Source: a virus
Reading direction: 5' to 3' (one strand)
DNA length: 42,974 nucleotides
Virus record (IMG/VR): IMGVR_UViG_3300045284_000093
Coordinates: 1 to 42,974 of that record
Numbering within the stretch: position 1 is the stretch's first letter; each line of letters begins with the position of its first letter. This document shows positions 1 to 7,688 of the stretch, piece by piece. A model generated the notes under the pieces. That model made no database searches and was not told the origin of the DNA. It saw nothing but the letters and a program-made list of their open reading frames with translations. A program made the position numbers and the translations under genes.

Positions 1-1
1 T

Positions 2-247
2 GCACAACCGATCCAATCGGAACAGAAGTACGTGACCGATGGTACGCATGTGTACCACTACAACGAGCATCTGGACGAACTGCTCGTACGGGGCGATCTG
101 AAATACTGCGATCGTCCGCTGGTGCCGAAGGCGCGCAAGCCGAACTTCCCGGTGCCGCCGAATGAGCCGATGATGGAAGATGTGCAGCAGCAGATCGCGG
201 GCGGGTTGAAGGATGACGAGGAAACCAATGGAAAACCAGCACCGTGA
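2..247 (+). CDS. C-terminal part of an unrecognised phage protein (cut by window edge)
   Basis: The reading frame is open to the left edge and ends with a stop at 245-247, so only the last 81 residues are visible. An in-frame GTG at 32 exists, but the frame stays open upstream of it, so that start is not preferred. The visible part is polar, with a Pro-rich stretch (KPNFPVPPNEP) and an acidic tail. Its end overlaps the start of the Acb2-like gene by 20 bases. Position just before the adaptor genes suggests a head-region gene, but I recognise no domain. Function unknown. Confidence 0.6.
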   Translation, partial: AQPIQSEQKYVTDGTHVYHYNEHLDELLVRGDLKYCDRPLVPKARKPNFPVPPNEPMMEDVQQQIAGGLKDDEETNGKPAP

Positions 248-452
248 GATCAAGGGATACCGCGAACTCAACGTGGAGGAAATCGCGTTGATGAACATCA
301 TCAAGGCCAAGGGGGCCGAACTTGGCGAAATGATCGCGTTGCTGCGTGCCGACAATACGCTCGATCAGCGTTGGGTCAGCATCGGTGCGACGCATCTGCA
401 GGAAGGGTTGATGGCACTTACTCGCGCGGTAGCGCAGCCGACATTTTTCTAA
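228..452 (+). CDS. acb2: Acb2/Tad1 hairpin-domain protein, anti-CBASS cyclic nucleotide sponge
   Basis: The 74-residue product has the signature of the Acb2 family: N-terminal ENQHREIKGYREL, then a helix LMNIIKAKGAELGEMI, then DQRW and the ending GLMALTRAVAQPTFF. Acb2 proteins form hexamers that bind cyclic di- and trinucleotides made by CBASS cyclases and so block the abortive response. Tyr11 and Lys26, the residues I know as nucleotide ligands in the Pseudomonas phage protein, are both present at the same numbers. The ATG at 228 is chosen because GAGGAAA lies just upstream and the family begins MxNQHR; an ATG at 213 would add five residues. It sits between a head-region gene and adaptor genes. 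The match to the family is from memory of its motif; nucleotide binding here is inferred. Confidence 0.87.
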   Translation: MENQHREIKGYRELNVEEIALMNIIKAKGAELGEMIALLRADNTLDQRWVSIGATHLQEGLMALTRAVAQPTFF

Positions 453-628
453 TGAACGTACGCGAACGCGTCGAACGTATTCAGGAGGAAATTGACGGTG
501 TGGCGTCGCAGTATGGCGTCACAGCATGGGAACGTGAATTTCTGGATTCTGTTGTTGAGCGTTCTTCGCTTTCAGAACGGCAGGAGAAAGTTCTGGCAGG
601 GATCGAACAGAAAGTTTTTGGATCATGA
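452..628 (+). CDS. Small phage protein of unknown function (58 aa)
   Basis: The start ATG at 452 overlaps the stop of the Acb2-like gene by one base (TAATG), and the stop overlaps the next start (ATGA). The product is charged and helical, with a pattern WEREFLxS...RxxLSERQEKVLAxIE seen in short proteins that sit beside phage head-tail genes. No catalytic motif is visible. The frame is also open upstream to 371, but that extension would lie inside the previous gene and reads as non-coding. Likely part of the same transcript as the virion genes; role unknown. Confidence 0.65.
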   Translation: MNVRERVERIQEEIDGVASQYGVTAWEREFLDSVVERSSLSERQEKVLAGIEQKVFGS

Positions 629-1314
629 ACGCATCCGAACTTCTGCGGGCAGCGGCGACGGAACTGAATGATCTTGAACCGGGCGCGGAGTACACGCGCT
701 TTCCGGAAGCCGAGTTGTGCGATTACCTGACTGAGGCGCTGGCGCAGCTTGCGGTGCTGAAGCCGGGAATCTTCCGCACGATCATGACGCTGACGCTGGG
801 AACGGGTTCGCAGCAGATGTTGCCCGAGAGCGTCGAGTCGCTGGAGGACATCGTATTCAATGTGAACCCGGATGGCTCGCTGGGGTTGCCAGTGCTGCCG
901 GGGGATTTCAATCTTGAACGGACTTACGGCAAGGGTGTATGTGCAATCGATCCGTATGCGGTGCGGTCGTTCTCGGCTCCTCCCAAGACCGATGCGTTCT
1001 ACTTTGTCGACCCTCCGGTGCCACCGGGGACGACCGTGCGCGTGCAGGCAGTGGTGCAGATCGTGCCGCAGGTTGTGACGACACCCGACACACCGATCGA
1101 TCTGCCGAATGCATCGCCGCTGACGTACCGCAATGCGTTCAAGGACTGGATGCTGTACCGCGCCTTTGCCAAAGATACTGAGTCGCAAACGTCGGCTCAG
1201 AATTCGCAGATGCACTTCAAGTCATTCTACCAGTCGGTGGTGGGTCCGCAGCGAACGAAGCAGGGGTTGCCGGTTCCTGATGCGGAGAAAGCCAATGCCC
1301 CGAGCCTTGAGTGA
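625..1314 (+). CDS. DUF6682-like phage adaptor protein (head-tail connector)
   Basis: The 229-residue product starts with a helical segment, SELLRAAATELND, followed by RFPEAELCDYLTEALAQLAV. This resembles the N-terminus of DUF6682-type phage adaptor proteins, which have a helical bundle and sit between portal and tail tube. The middle is beta-rich and the C-terminus is helical (RNAFKDWMLYRAFAKDTES), as in that family. Start overlaps the previous stop by four bases (ATGA). The next gene begins inside its last 20 bases. Assigned from pattern and position; a direct profile search was not possible. Confidence 0.65.
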   Translation: MNASELLRAAATELNDLEPGAEYTRFPEAELCDYLTEALAQLAVLKPGIFRTIMTLTLGTGSQQMLPESVESLEDIVFNVNPDGSLGLPVLPGDFNLERTYGKGVCAIDPYAVRSFSAPPKTDAFYFVDPPVPPGTTVRVQAVVQIVPQVVTTPDTPIDLPNASPLTYRNAFKDWMLYRAFAKDTESQTSAQNSQMHFKSFYQSVVGPQRTKQGLPVPDAEKANAPSLE

Positions 1315-1909
1315 ATTCATCCCGCTGACACTGGGTCTGCGTGGACTGACAGGCGTACCGCCTGCAATTGCCGAGGAAGCGATTCGTCAGTCAGCGATCG
1401 ACCTGTGCGATCGCGGTGGCACGTGGGAATTCAAGCTGACGCTGCAGACGCAGCCACGCGTGCATGAATACCCACTGTTGATTCCGGAGCTTTCCAATGT
1501 CGTCGGCATCAAATCGGTGACGCTCAACGGTAGCGTGCACTACCCTGATCTGTGGGGAAGTCGCATGTGCGGCTGTGGTGCGCGTTCGTTCGCGCTGCGC
1601 GGTCTGCGCGCGATCAGTGTCTATCCGGTGCCCGACGAGGAAGATCCGGCGTACGCTGACATCGAGTTGTGGCTGAAGCCCACCAACGATGCGTGTGAAC
1701 TGCCGAACCTGTTGTATGACGAATGGGCCGATGCGATCGCCAATGGCGCGGCAGCGCGACTCTACGCCATGCCCAAGCAGGACTGGAGCAATGCCGGACT
1801 GATGCAGCGGTACGCGCAGGTGTTTGGTAACGACGTTACCCGTGCCAAGAACAAGCGCGTGCTGATGCGTACGACGGGTCCGTTGATGATGCGTGGAGGA
1901 TATTTCTGA
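1295..1909 (+). CDS. Putative virion adaptor or tail-tube protein
   Basis: The ATG at 1295 is preceded by GGAG at about eight bases and overlaps the preceding gene by 20 bases. The 204-residue product opens with helices (PPAIAEEAIRQSAIDLCDR), has a beta-rich middle and a helical C-terminal part (DEWADAIANGAAARLYAMP). That layout resembles gp6/tail-tubular-A type adaptors of podoviruses. A short Cys pattern, MCGCGAR, lies mid-protein. The stop overlaps the next start (TGATG). A role at the head-tail joint is inferred from neighbours and shape; no named domain was recognised with certainty. Confidence 0.6.
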   Translation: MPRALSEFIPLTLGLRGLTGVPPAIAEEAIRQSAIDLCDRGGTWEFKLTLQTQPRVHEYPLLIPELSNVVGIKSVTLNGSVHYPDLWGSRMCGCGARSFALRGLRAISVYPVPDEEDPAYADIELWLKPTNDACELPNLLYDEWADAIANGAAARLYAMPKQDWSNAGLMQRYAQVFGNDVTRAKNKRVLMRTTGPLMMRGGYF

Positions 1910-2583
1910 TGGGCTGCGCTCCGTGTCTCGATGATTCGGGCTGGTGCGGCAGCGAGATCGCGCCAACAACATGCAAGCAAAGACGCTATTCCGGCTGCGA
2001 TTGGATCGCGCTGTCGCCCGCGACCGCAAAGGTATTCGTGCGAATGTTGCAGAGCCATCAGAATCCGGTGCAGTTCATTCCGAGTCAGGTGCCGGTCAAC
2101 ATCAAGATGTATCGCGAGGGGATCAACTGCGTCGTGGCGGAATATCCTGCGTGGCAACGCGACTCGCGTGGTTACGTCGGTTTCTATTTCGATGATGCAC
2201 TGCTGGCACAGGCGGCGGGTTATTACGTCGGCGACGTATTTCTGGGTTGTGATTATTGCTTCTCGCTCAAGTTTCGGCTGGCTCCGTGCGAACTCGTTGT
2301 CGATGATTGCCGCACCGAACAGCAGGCTGAAACCTGCGGGCGTGAGATCTGCGCGATTTATCCGGCCATTGGCGAAGGCACGATCGGTGGTGTGGACTGC
2401 GCGCTACCGCCCACCTGCAGCCCATGCGATGACACATGTGGTGCGATACCTCCGTACTTCGACGATAGTAATCCCAACGACTTTCAGTTCGATCCCTGTC
2501 AGGCAGGCTGCTCTACGCCAGCTACGACGTGCACGCTTCCAATCATCAACCCAGTCGCCGGTACGTGGGTCGGCTGGTACTAG
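1909..2583 (+). CDS. Cysteine-rich virion-region protein of unknown function
   Basis: The 224-residue product contains 19 cysteines, which is very unusual for a phage structural gene. Many occur in pairs or short-spaced sets (CAPC near the start, CDYC, CSPCDDTC, CQAGC), mostly in the last half. There is no signal peptide, so in the reducing cytoplasm these could bind metal; alternatively they could form disulfides in the finished particle outside the cell. Start overlaps the previous stop (TGATG) and it lies between adaptor and tail genes, so I infer a virion component. No family recognised. Confidence 0.6.
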   Translation: MGCAPCLDDSGWCGSEIAPTTCKQRRYSGCDWIALSPATAKVFVRMLQSHQNPVQFIPSQVPVNIKMYREGINCVVAEYPAWQRDSRGYVGFYFDDALLAQAAGYYVGDVFLGCDYCFSLKFRLAPCELVVDDCRTEQQAETCGREICAIYPAIGEGTIGGVDCALPPTCSPCDDTCGAIPPYFDDSNPNDFQFDPCQAGCSTPATTCTLPIINPVAGTWVGWY

Positions 2584-2592
2584 GAGAGCATC

Positions 2593-3687
2593 ATGTTGAG
2601 CTTCAGTAATTTCGTACGGACCACGCTCCGCGCGCCAGTCACGCCGTCCGACACGATGCTGCTGCTCGAAGCGGGATCGGGCGCGTTGTTTGGCCTCACA
2701 TCAGGTGACTACTGCTATCTCACCGTGAATGATGGTGTGACGGTCGAAGTGATGAAGTACACGTCAATTGGGCCGGTAGTCAACGACACGCTGCCGGTGG
2801 CGCGCGGGCAGGATGGCACGACCGCGAAGGCATTCCCCGCAGGAGCCTGCGTGCAGGTGGCGTGGAACAAGGCGCAGGTGGCGGATTTCGTTACGCAGCT
2901 TTACAACGAAATGTTCGATGCTGCGTTACTCGGCGCGGACACAATCCAAGTTACGGCTACGCCGACGTCGCCCCCGCCCGGTGGTGTGTTTTACGCTGTG
3001 AATGTCGCTACTCACCAGCTATGGTATTGGAACGTCAACGGTCCGGCGTGGATCGAGCTTGGCAACATCAGCCAAGGCATCGTGGTGACGACTGCACCAC
3101 CATCAGGGGCACCCGCTGCGAACGTGCGCTTCGCGGTCAACACGTCGGATGCAACACTGTGGTACTGGAACAACACGGCGTGGATCCAGATCTCCAGTGC
3201 GGCAGCATCGGGCGGTGCTGAAGTCTGGACGCGACAGAATGTCAATGAAGTAACTGCGCCGGTTGGCGGTCCGCCGATTGTGGGTGCCAGTTTCAACTGG
3301 ACCGATCACGCGCACTGGCAAGCCAATACGGCGCTTGCGTCCAGTTTGCAGTGGGCACCCGAGCATCGTTTCAAAGCCAATCACGACATGCTGGTAGTGG
3401 TGTCGATTGGCGTCAACGCCGAAGCGGCAACGCATGGTGTGGACTGTAAGGGCACTGTGGTGCTGACTACCGACGATCCGGGGCTGCCTACAGGTGAGTG
3501 GGGCGTGGGGTGGAATTTCGATCCGGGACAGACTTCGCCTGCGGTTGTCGCGTCGATTACGACTACACCGCTGGTACTGCACGCGGGTAAGGTAGTTGAT
3601 CTGAACATCATCGTCGATGGGGCATCGGCGAGTGGTCTGCTGGTCCACAAGATTCTCATTTCGATGGAAATTCTGGCGCTGATGTAA
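2593..3687 (+). CDS. Tail or virion surface protein with duplicated beta module
   Basis: The ATG at 2593 follows TAGGAGAG at a normal distance. The 364-residue product begins with a beta-rich segment containing ARGQDGTTAKAFPAG, a motif common in phage tail and receptor-binding protein N-termini. Two copies of a short module follow, with VFYAVN..HQLWYWN..WIEL and VRFAVN..ATLWYWN..WIQI. The last 150 residues look like a beta sandwich. The stop shares one base with the next start (AATG). A tail fibre, spike or decoration role is inferred; receptor binding is not shown by the sequence. Confidence 0.6.
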   Translation: MLSFSNFVRTTLRAPVTPSDTMLLLEAGSGALFGLTSGDYCYLTVNDGVTVEVMKYTSIGPVVNDTLPVARGQDGTTAKAFPAGACVQVAWNKAQVADFVTQLYNEMFDAALLGADTIQVTATPTSPPPGGVFYAVNVATHQLWYWNVNGPAWIELGNISQGIVVTTAPPSGAPAANVRFAVNTSDATLWYWNNTAWIQISSAAASGGAEVWTRQNVNEVTAPVGGPPIVGASFNWTDHAHWQANTALASSLQWAPEHRFKANHDMLVVVSIGVNAEAATHGVDCKGTVVLTTDDPGLPTGEWGVGWNFDPGQTSPAVVASITTTPLVLHAGKVVDLNIIVDGASASGLLVHKILISMEILALM

Positions 3688-5390
3688 TGCCCAGCATTCG
3701 TATTCAGAACTTCGGTGGTCTGGTGCCACGCATGTCCCCGCGCCTGCTGGCCGGGGGACAGGCGCTGCGTGCCGAACTGACGAAGCTCTGGTCGGGCGAG
3801 ATTCGTCCGTTCATCGAGAAGGCGAAGATCGACGTGCCGCTGGTGCAGGACTGCATGGCCAAGACGATCTACAAGTTCAAGGATGTGTGGCTGTCGTGGT
3901 GTGCGGATGTCGACGTGGTGACCGGTTTCACGCTCGACCAAGGATCGGAGCGGCTGTACTACACGGGGGATGGTGGCCCAAAGATCACCACTTACCCCCT
4001 TGCAGTGGCGTCGCTGCCGACGCCTGCGAACAGTCTGCCGCTGGGGGTACCGGAACCTACGCTGCCGCCGATACTGGGCACGCCGACGGGTACTGCAGGG
4101 ACACCGCAACTGCGCTATTACGTCTACACGTGGTACAGCAATTTCGATGAGGAGAGTGTGCCGTCGCCGCCGTCGGCAGGGATCAACGTGTCGGATGGGC
4201 AGCATGTACCGATTCAGATCCCTATGCCGATGGTGCAGCCGGTCAACATCGAAACGGTGCGGGTGTACCGCACCAATGGCGGGCCGTTTCTGTTTGTCAA
4301 GGAAGTGCCATTCGAGGACGTTGCTGCGGGCAAGGTCGTTACCGATGATGTGAAGAATATCGATCTCGGCGAAGCAATCATTTCGACGACGTTCTATCCG
4401 CCACCGAACAACATTCAGGGCCTGATCGGGTTGTCCAGTGGATCATTCGCCGCTTTCCACGATAACCGAGTGGTGTTTTCGGAACCGTATCAGCCCCATG
4501 CGTGGCCACCTGAATACGAGAAGATTTTCGACTTCCCCGTCGTTGCGCTGGGGACCTACGGCAACACTCTCGTTGTCGCTACCACGGGATACACATACCT
4601 TGTTGCTGGAACTGATCCTCGAAGCCTGTCTGTCGATCGGGTCCCAGACCCATACCCTTGTGTATCAAAACGGTCAATGGTCAGTGCCGATCGCGGCGTT
4701 GTCTACGCTTCCGGCGAAGGCTTGGTGTTTGTCGGACTCTACGGAACGCAGATCCTTACGCGTGCTTTGATGACGCGTGACGAATGGCAGCAGTTCAATC
4801 CATCCACGATGCATGGGGTGATCTTCGATGGGCGTTACTACGGATTTTACGAATCGACGCGTTACTTCAGTGCTGATGAAACAGTGGTTCCGGCTGGTGC
4901 GGGATTTATCTTCGACTTCAACGACCGCATCGTGTACGGGCTTGATGACGATAGCGCCATCAGCAAGGACGACAAGCTGGCTACAATCCCGTACCACGCA
5001 TCAGCGACGTTCGCCAATCCGGTAACACAACTGCATCTGGTGATCAATCCCACACTCAAGAGCAACGAGTTGTTCAAGTGGGAAGGCGGCGTCGAGTTCG
5101 AACCTTATGTATGGCGTAGCAAGCAGTTCGCGTTTCCGTACGAGATTACGTTCGCGGGTGCCAAGGTGCTGCGGCAATGCAAGGGCGAGCAGCCGCTGAA
5201 GTTCCGGCTGTGCGATGGCGAATGTGGCAAGGTGGTGTTCGAGCGTGACGTGACGACTAACCGTCCGTTCCGGCTGCCATCACGACATGGCCGTACCGAC
5301 TGGATCGTCGAGATCGAGGGCACAGCATTTGTGCAAGAGATTCACGTATCGACGAGCTTCATGGAGTTGTCCGAAGGACAGGCCCAGTGA
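3687..5390 (+). CDS. Tail nozzle or head-stabilisation-type virion protein
   Basis: This 567-residue protein begins RIQNFGGLVPRMSPRLL, which matches the opening of a family of podovirus structural proteins annotated as tail nozzle or stabilisation proteins. Repeated beta segments across residues 60-480, including NRVVFSEPYQPHAWP and VVALGTYGNTLVVAT, fit a beta-propeller such as T7 gp12 or P22 gp10. The ending is beta-rich. It overlaps the preceding gene by one base and the following gene by four (GTGA). Nozzle function is inferred from family resemblance and gene order. Confidence 0.65.
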   Translation: MPSIRIQNFGGLVPRMSPRLLAGGQALRAELTKLWSGEIRPFIEKAKIDVPLVQDCMAKTIYKFKDVWLSWCADVDVVTGFTLDQGSERLYYTGDGGPKITTYPLAVASLPTPANSLPLGVPEPTLPPILGTPTGTAGTPQLRYYVYTWYSNFDEESVPSPPSAGINVSDGQHVPIQIPMPMVQPVNIETVRVYRTNGGPFLFVKEVPFEDVAAGKVVTDDVKNIDLGEAIISTTFYPPPNNIQGLIGLSSGSFAAFHDNRVVFSEPYQPHAWPPEYEKIFDFPVVALGTYGNTLVVATTGYTYLVAGTDPRSLSVDRVPDPYPCVSKRSMVSADRGVVYASGEGLVFVGLYGTQILTRALMTRDEWQQFNPSTMHGVIFDGRYYGFYESTRYFSADETVVPAGAGFIFDFNDRIVYGLDDDSAISKDDKLATIPYHASATFANPVTQLHLVINPTLKSNELFKWEGGVEFEPYVWRSKQFAFPYEITFAGAKVLRQCKGEQPLKFRLCDGECGKVVFERDVTTNRPFRLPSRHGRTDWIVEIEGTAFVQEIHVSTSFMELSEGQAQ

Positions 5391-5623
5391 GCAGTGACAA
5401 GCGTCCGGGCATTCCGCAGATCGATTCATCGATTCCGCAGAATATTGCGAAGGTTCTGGCACCGCTCAAGGAGCATGCTGAGATTGCACAGGGAGTACGT
5501 TCGAAAGGGACGAATGGCGTTGGCTACGCGGGCTGGAAACGGCGCAGCGTCACGCTGGGGATGCTGATCTCCGCAGGTGTGATCAGCGAGGCCAAGGCTC
5601 GCGAGTTGTACGACATGGAATGA
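5387..5623 (+). CDS. Small virion-operon protein (78 aa), GTG start
   Basis: The GTG at 5387 overlaps the previous stop in a GTGA arrangement, which decides the start. The product has an extended N-terminus and a helical C-terminal half (LGMLISAGVISEAKARELYDME). Position between the nozzle-type protein and the low-complexity virion proteins suggests a minor structural or assembly part, but no domain is recognised. Confidence 0.6.
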   Translation: MSSDKRPGIPQIDSSIPQNIAKVLAPLKEHAEIAQGVRSKGTNGVGYAGWKRRSVTLGMLISAGVISEAKARELYDME

Positions 5624-5627
5624 ATCC

Positions 5628-6779
5628 ATGGACCTAATGGAACTCGCCCGTCAGAATGCCGAGGAGGGGCGCAATTACCAGAATGCGTTCATTGGCACGG
5701 GCCATGAGATGGTGCCCGGTACGACGGGCAGCGAAGGTGGTGCGGGTGCGTACACCCTCGATCCGAATGCGGCGCTGCCTGCGGTGGGCTGGAGTGGCCC
5801 TGCAGCGTACAACGTAGGTTATCCCGGTACGGAATACGGCCCCGGTAACGAAGGGATGATGTACGCGCAGTTAGCAGCAACGCGGCAGTTCGATCCGAAT
5901 GCGACGATCACGCAGGGGATGCGTACGACGAATGAGGGTATCGACCAAACGTACTATACGCTCAACTTTGATCCATCGAAGTTACCGGCGCATGCGTATC
6001 CGAATGCGAATCTGACGGGGGTCGGTGGTTACGGCAATGATAAGGTCTACAACAGCGACAATCGATATTTTGTAAACGATCCGAATTATGGCGTGATGAC
6101 CGATCCACGCAATATCGATAAACGTGAGGGTTTTGACTGGTTGTCGCTGGCTCCGCTGGCAGTAGCAGCCTTCGCTGGCTTCGGTGCACCGATGCTGGCT
6201 GCAGCGATGTCAGGTGGAGCATTAGGTGCCGGTGCAGCCGGTGCTGGTGCAGCAGGGGCCGGTCTTACTGCGGCGGATCTAGGTAGTGCGGAATCGTCGT
6301 TGTATGGTTCGACGGTGGCTGCCGCTCCAGAGTATGCACTGGGTTCGCCGATGGTTGCAGGTAGCGCCGAATCATCCTTGTACGGTCCGGAAGTTTATGC
6401 TGACGCATCGCATGCTGTTGGTAGCTATGCACCGGGTTACGGGCAGAATGCGCTGGGCCAGTTGTATGGACGCACGGCGATTACGGCGGGACAGCAGCTT
6501 GGCAACCGACGTTTTGATCCATTTGCATTTGTGCCTGCGGCTGCAGCGGGTGCTGGTGCCCCGTGGTGGACTGCGCCTGCGGTACAGGGTGGCAAGCTCG
6601 CATACGACGTGAGCCAGTACGATCGCCAGCAGCCACAGCAACAACAGCCACAACCGCAGGCGTACGATCCGAAGAACTATGGCAAGTTGAATCAACCGAC
6701 GGTGCCATCGGGGGATACCCAGCCAGTAGCGACTTCATACGCCGACGCACCTTATGGTCGGTGGGGATCGTGGACGTAA
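5628..6779 (+). CDS. Low-complexity Ala/Gly/Tyr-rich virion protein
   Basis: The 383-residue product has a polar N-terminal half, then a hydrophobic Ala/Gly segment around residues 180-220 (PLAVAAFAGFGAPMLAAAMS), then repeats containing SAESSLYG (twice) and a Gln/Pro-rich stretch near residue 335. Hydrophobic Gly/Ala segments followed by disordered tails are typical of podovirus internal proteins that leave the particle with the DNA. Weak ribosome binding site; the gene starts four bases after the previous stop. Role inferred from context only. Confidence 0.55.
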   Translation: MDLMELARQNAEEGRNYQNAFIGTGHEMVPGTTGSEGGAGAYTLDPNAALPAVGWSGPAAYNVGYPGTEYGPGNEGMMYAQLAATRQFDPNATITQGMRTTNEGIDQTYYTLNFDPSKLPAHAYPNANLTGVGGYGNDKVYNSDNRYFVNDPNYGVMTDPRNIDKREGFDWLSLAPLAVAAFAGFGAPMLAAAMSGGALGAGAAGAGAAGAGLTAADLGSAESSLYGSTVAAAPEYALGSPMVAGSAESSLYGPEVYADASHAVGSYAPGYGQNALGQLYGRTAITAGQQLGNRRFDPFAFVPAAAAGAGAPWWTAPAVQGGKLAYDVSQYDRQQPQQQQPQPQAYDPKNYGKLNQPTVPSGDTQPVATSYADAPYGRWGSWT

Positions 6780-6788
6780 AGGGATAGC

Positions 6789-7685
6789 ATGGCCACTCCA
6801 TTCATGTCGACTACGTTTGATCCGACCCGCTATATCGCAGGGTCTAAAACGGCGAGTCCGACCAAGACGCCGCTTGGATCGCTGGTCGATCCGGCCACAA
6901 CCTCGACTACAACACCTGATCCAACATCAACGGCAATTACCTACGGCTTCGGTACTGGTGCTGGTGGTCTCACTACGCAGCAGCAGAAAGTATCTGATTC
7001 GGTACAGAACGCGTTCTCGAATTCGCTCGCACAGCGCGATCGTGACATGCAGCGGTACCAGATGCCGCAGTTGTCGAGCAACATTGAGAATGAGGCGCTG
7101 CAGCGTGCGATTGCGACAGCAGGTTTGGCGAATGCGCAGACCAATCCGTACGGCATCACGGGTGCGCGTAGTGCCGCTGGGGGTGGCGGACGTGGTGGCG
7201 GCGGTGGTGGCGGCTACGGTGGTGGTTACGCCGTTCCGCGTACGGCGGGCGTGGCTGGAGCCGCACCGCATCCGGGTGCGTCGTGGCAGCAACTGCTGGG
7301 GCAGGGCCTGCAGGGCTTCTCGGCACTAGCACCGTTGCTATTCGGCAAGCAGGGTATGGGCGCGCTTACGGATAAAGGCATCGTCGGTTGGGCGTGGGAC
7401 AAGTTCACAGGTAAACCAGTGGCGATTGACGCAAACGGACAGCCCGTTGTGGAGGATCCGGTGTATGGCAGCGGTTCTGGCTGGGGTCAGGATGTCATCA
7501 ATCCAGCCAATCCATACGGTGCTGTTGAGTCTCCTGCGGCGACACCGATGTACTACGGACAACCTGATTTTGTCGGACCACCTGCTGCTACACCTGTTGA
7601 TTATGGTGGCGGCGATATCGCCGACTGGAGCAACTGGGGTGCGCCTGCTACAGGGTACATGCCGGACTGGAGTTACTGGGGGTAG
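6789..7685 (+). CDS. Low-complexity Gly-rich virion protein
   Basis: The ATG at 6789 follows AAGGGATAGC. The 298-residue product is Thr/Pro-rich at the start, helical around residues 60-115 (QQQKVSDSVQNAFSNSLAQR), then has a long Gly run near residues 134-150 and a tail with repeated YYGQPDFVGPPAATPVDYGG-like units and WSNWG/WSYWG. Composition and position suggest an internal or scaffold-like virion protein. No domain recognised. Confidence 0.55.
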   Translation: MATPFMSTTFDPTRYIAGSKTASPTKTPLGSLVDPATTSTTTPDPTSTAITYGFGTGAGGLTTQQQKVSDSVQNAFSNSLAQRDRDMQRYQMPQLSSNIENEALQRAIATAGLANAQTNPYGITGARSAAGGGGRGGGGGGGYGGGYAVPRTAGVAGAAPHPGASWQQLLGQGLQGFSALAPLLFGKQGMGALTDKGIVGWAWDKFTGKPVAIDANGQPVVEDPVYGSGSGWGQDVINPANPYGAVESPAATPMYYGQPDFVGPPAATPVDYGGGDIADWSNWGAPATGYMPDWSYWG

Positions 7686-7688
7686 ACC

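Noticed and set aside
481-1215. Long - strand open frame of 244 codons across the adaptor genes
   Set aside because: Arg/His-rich shadow of the + strand genes, no ribosome site, wholly antisense to well-supported coding frames.
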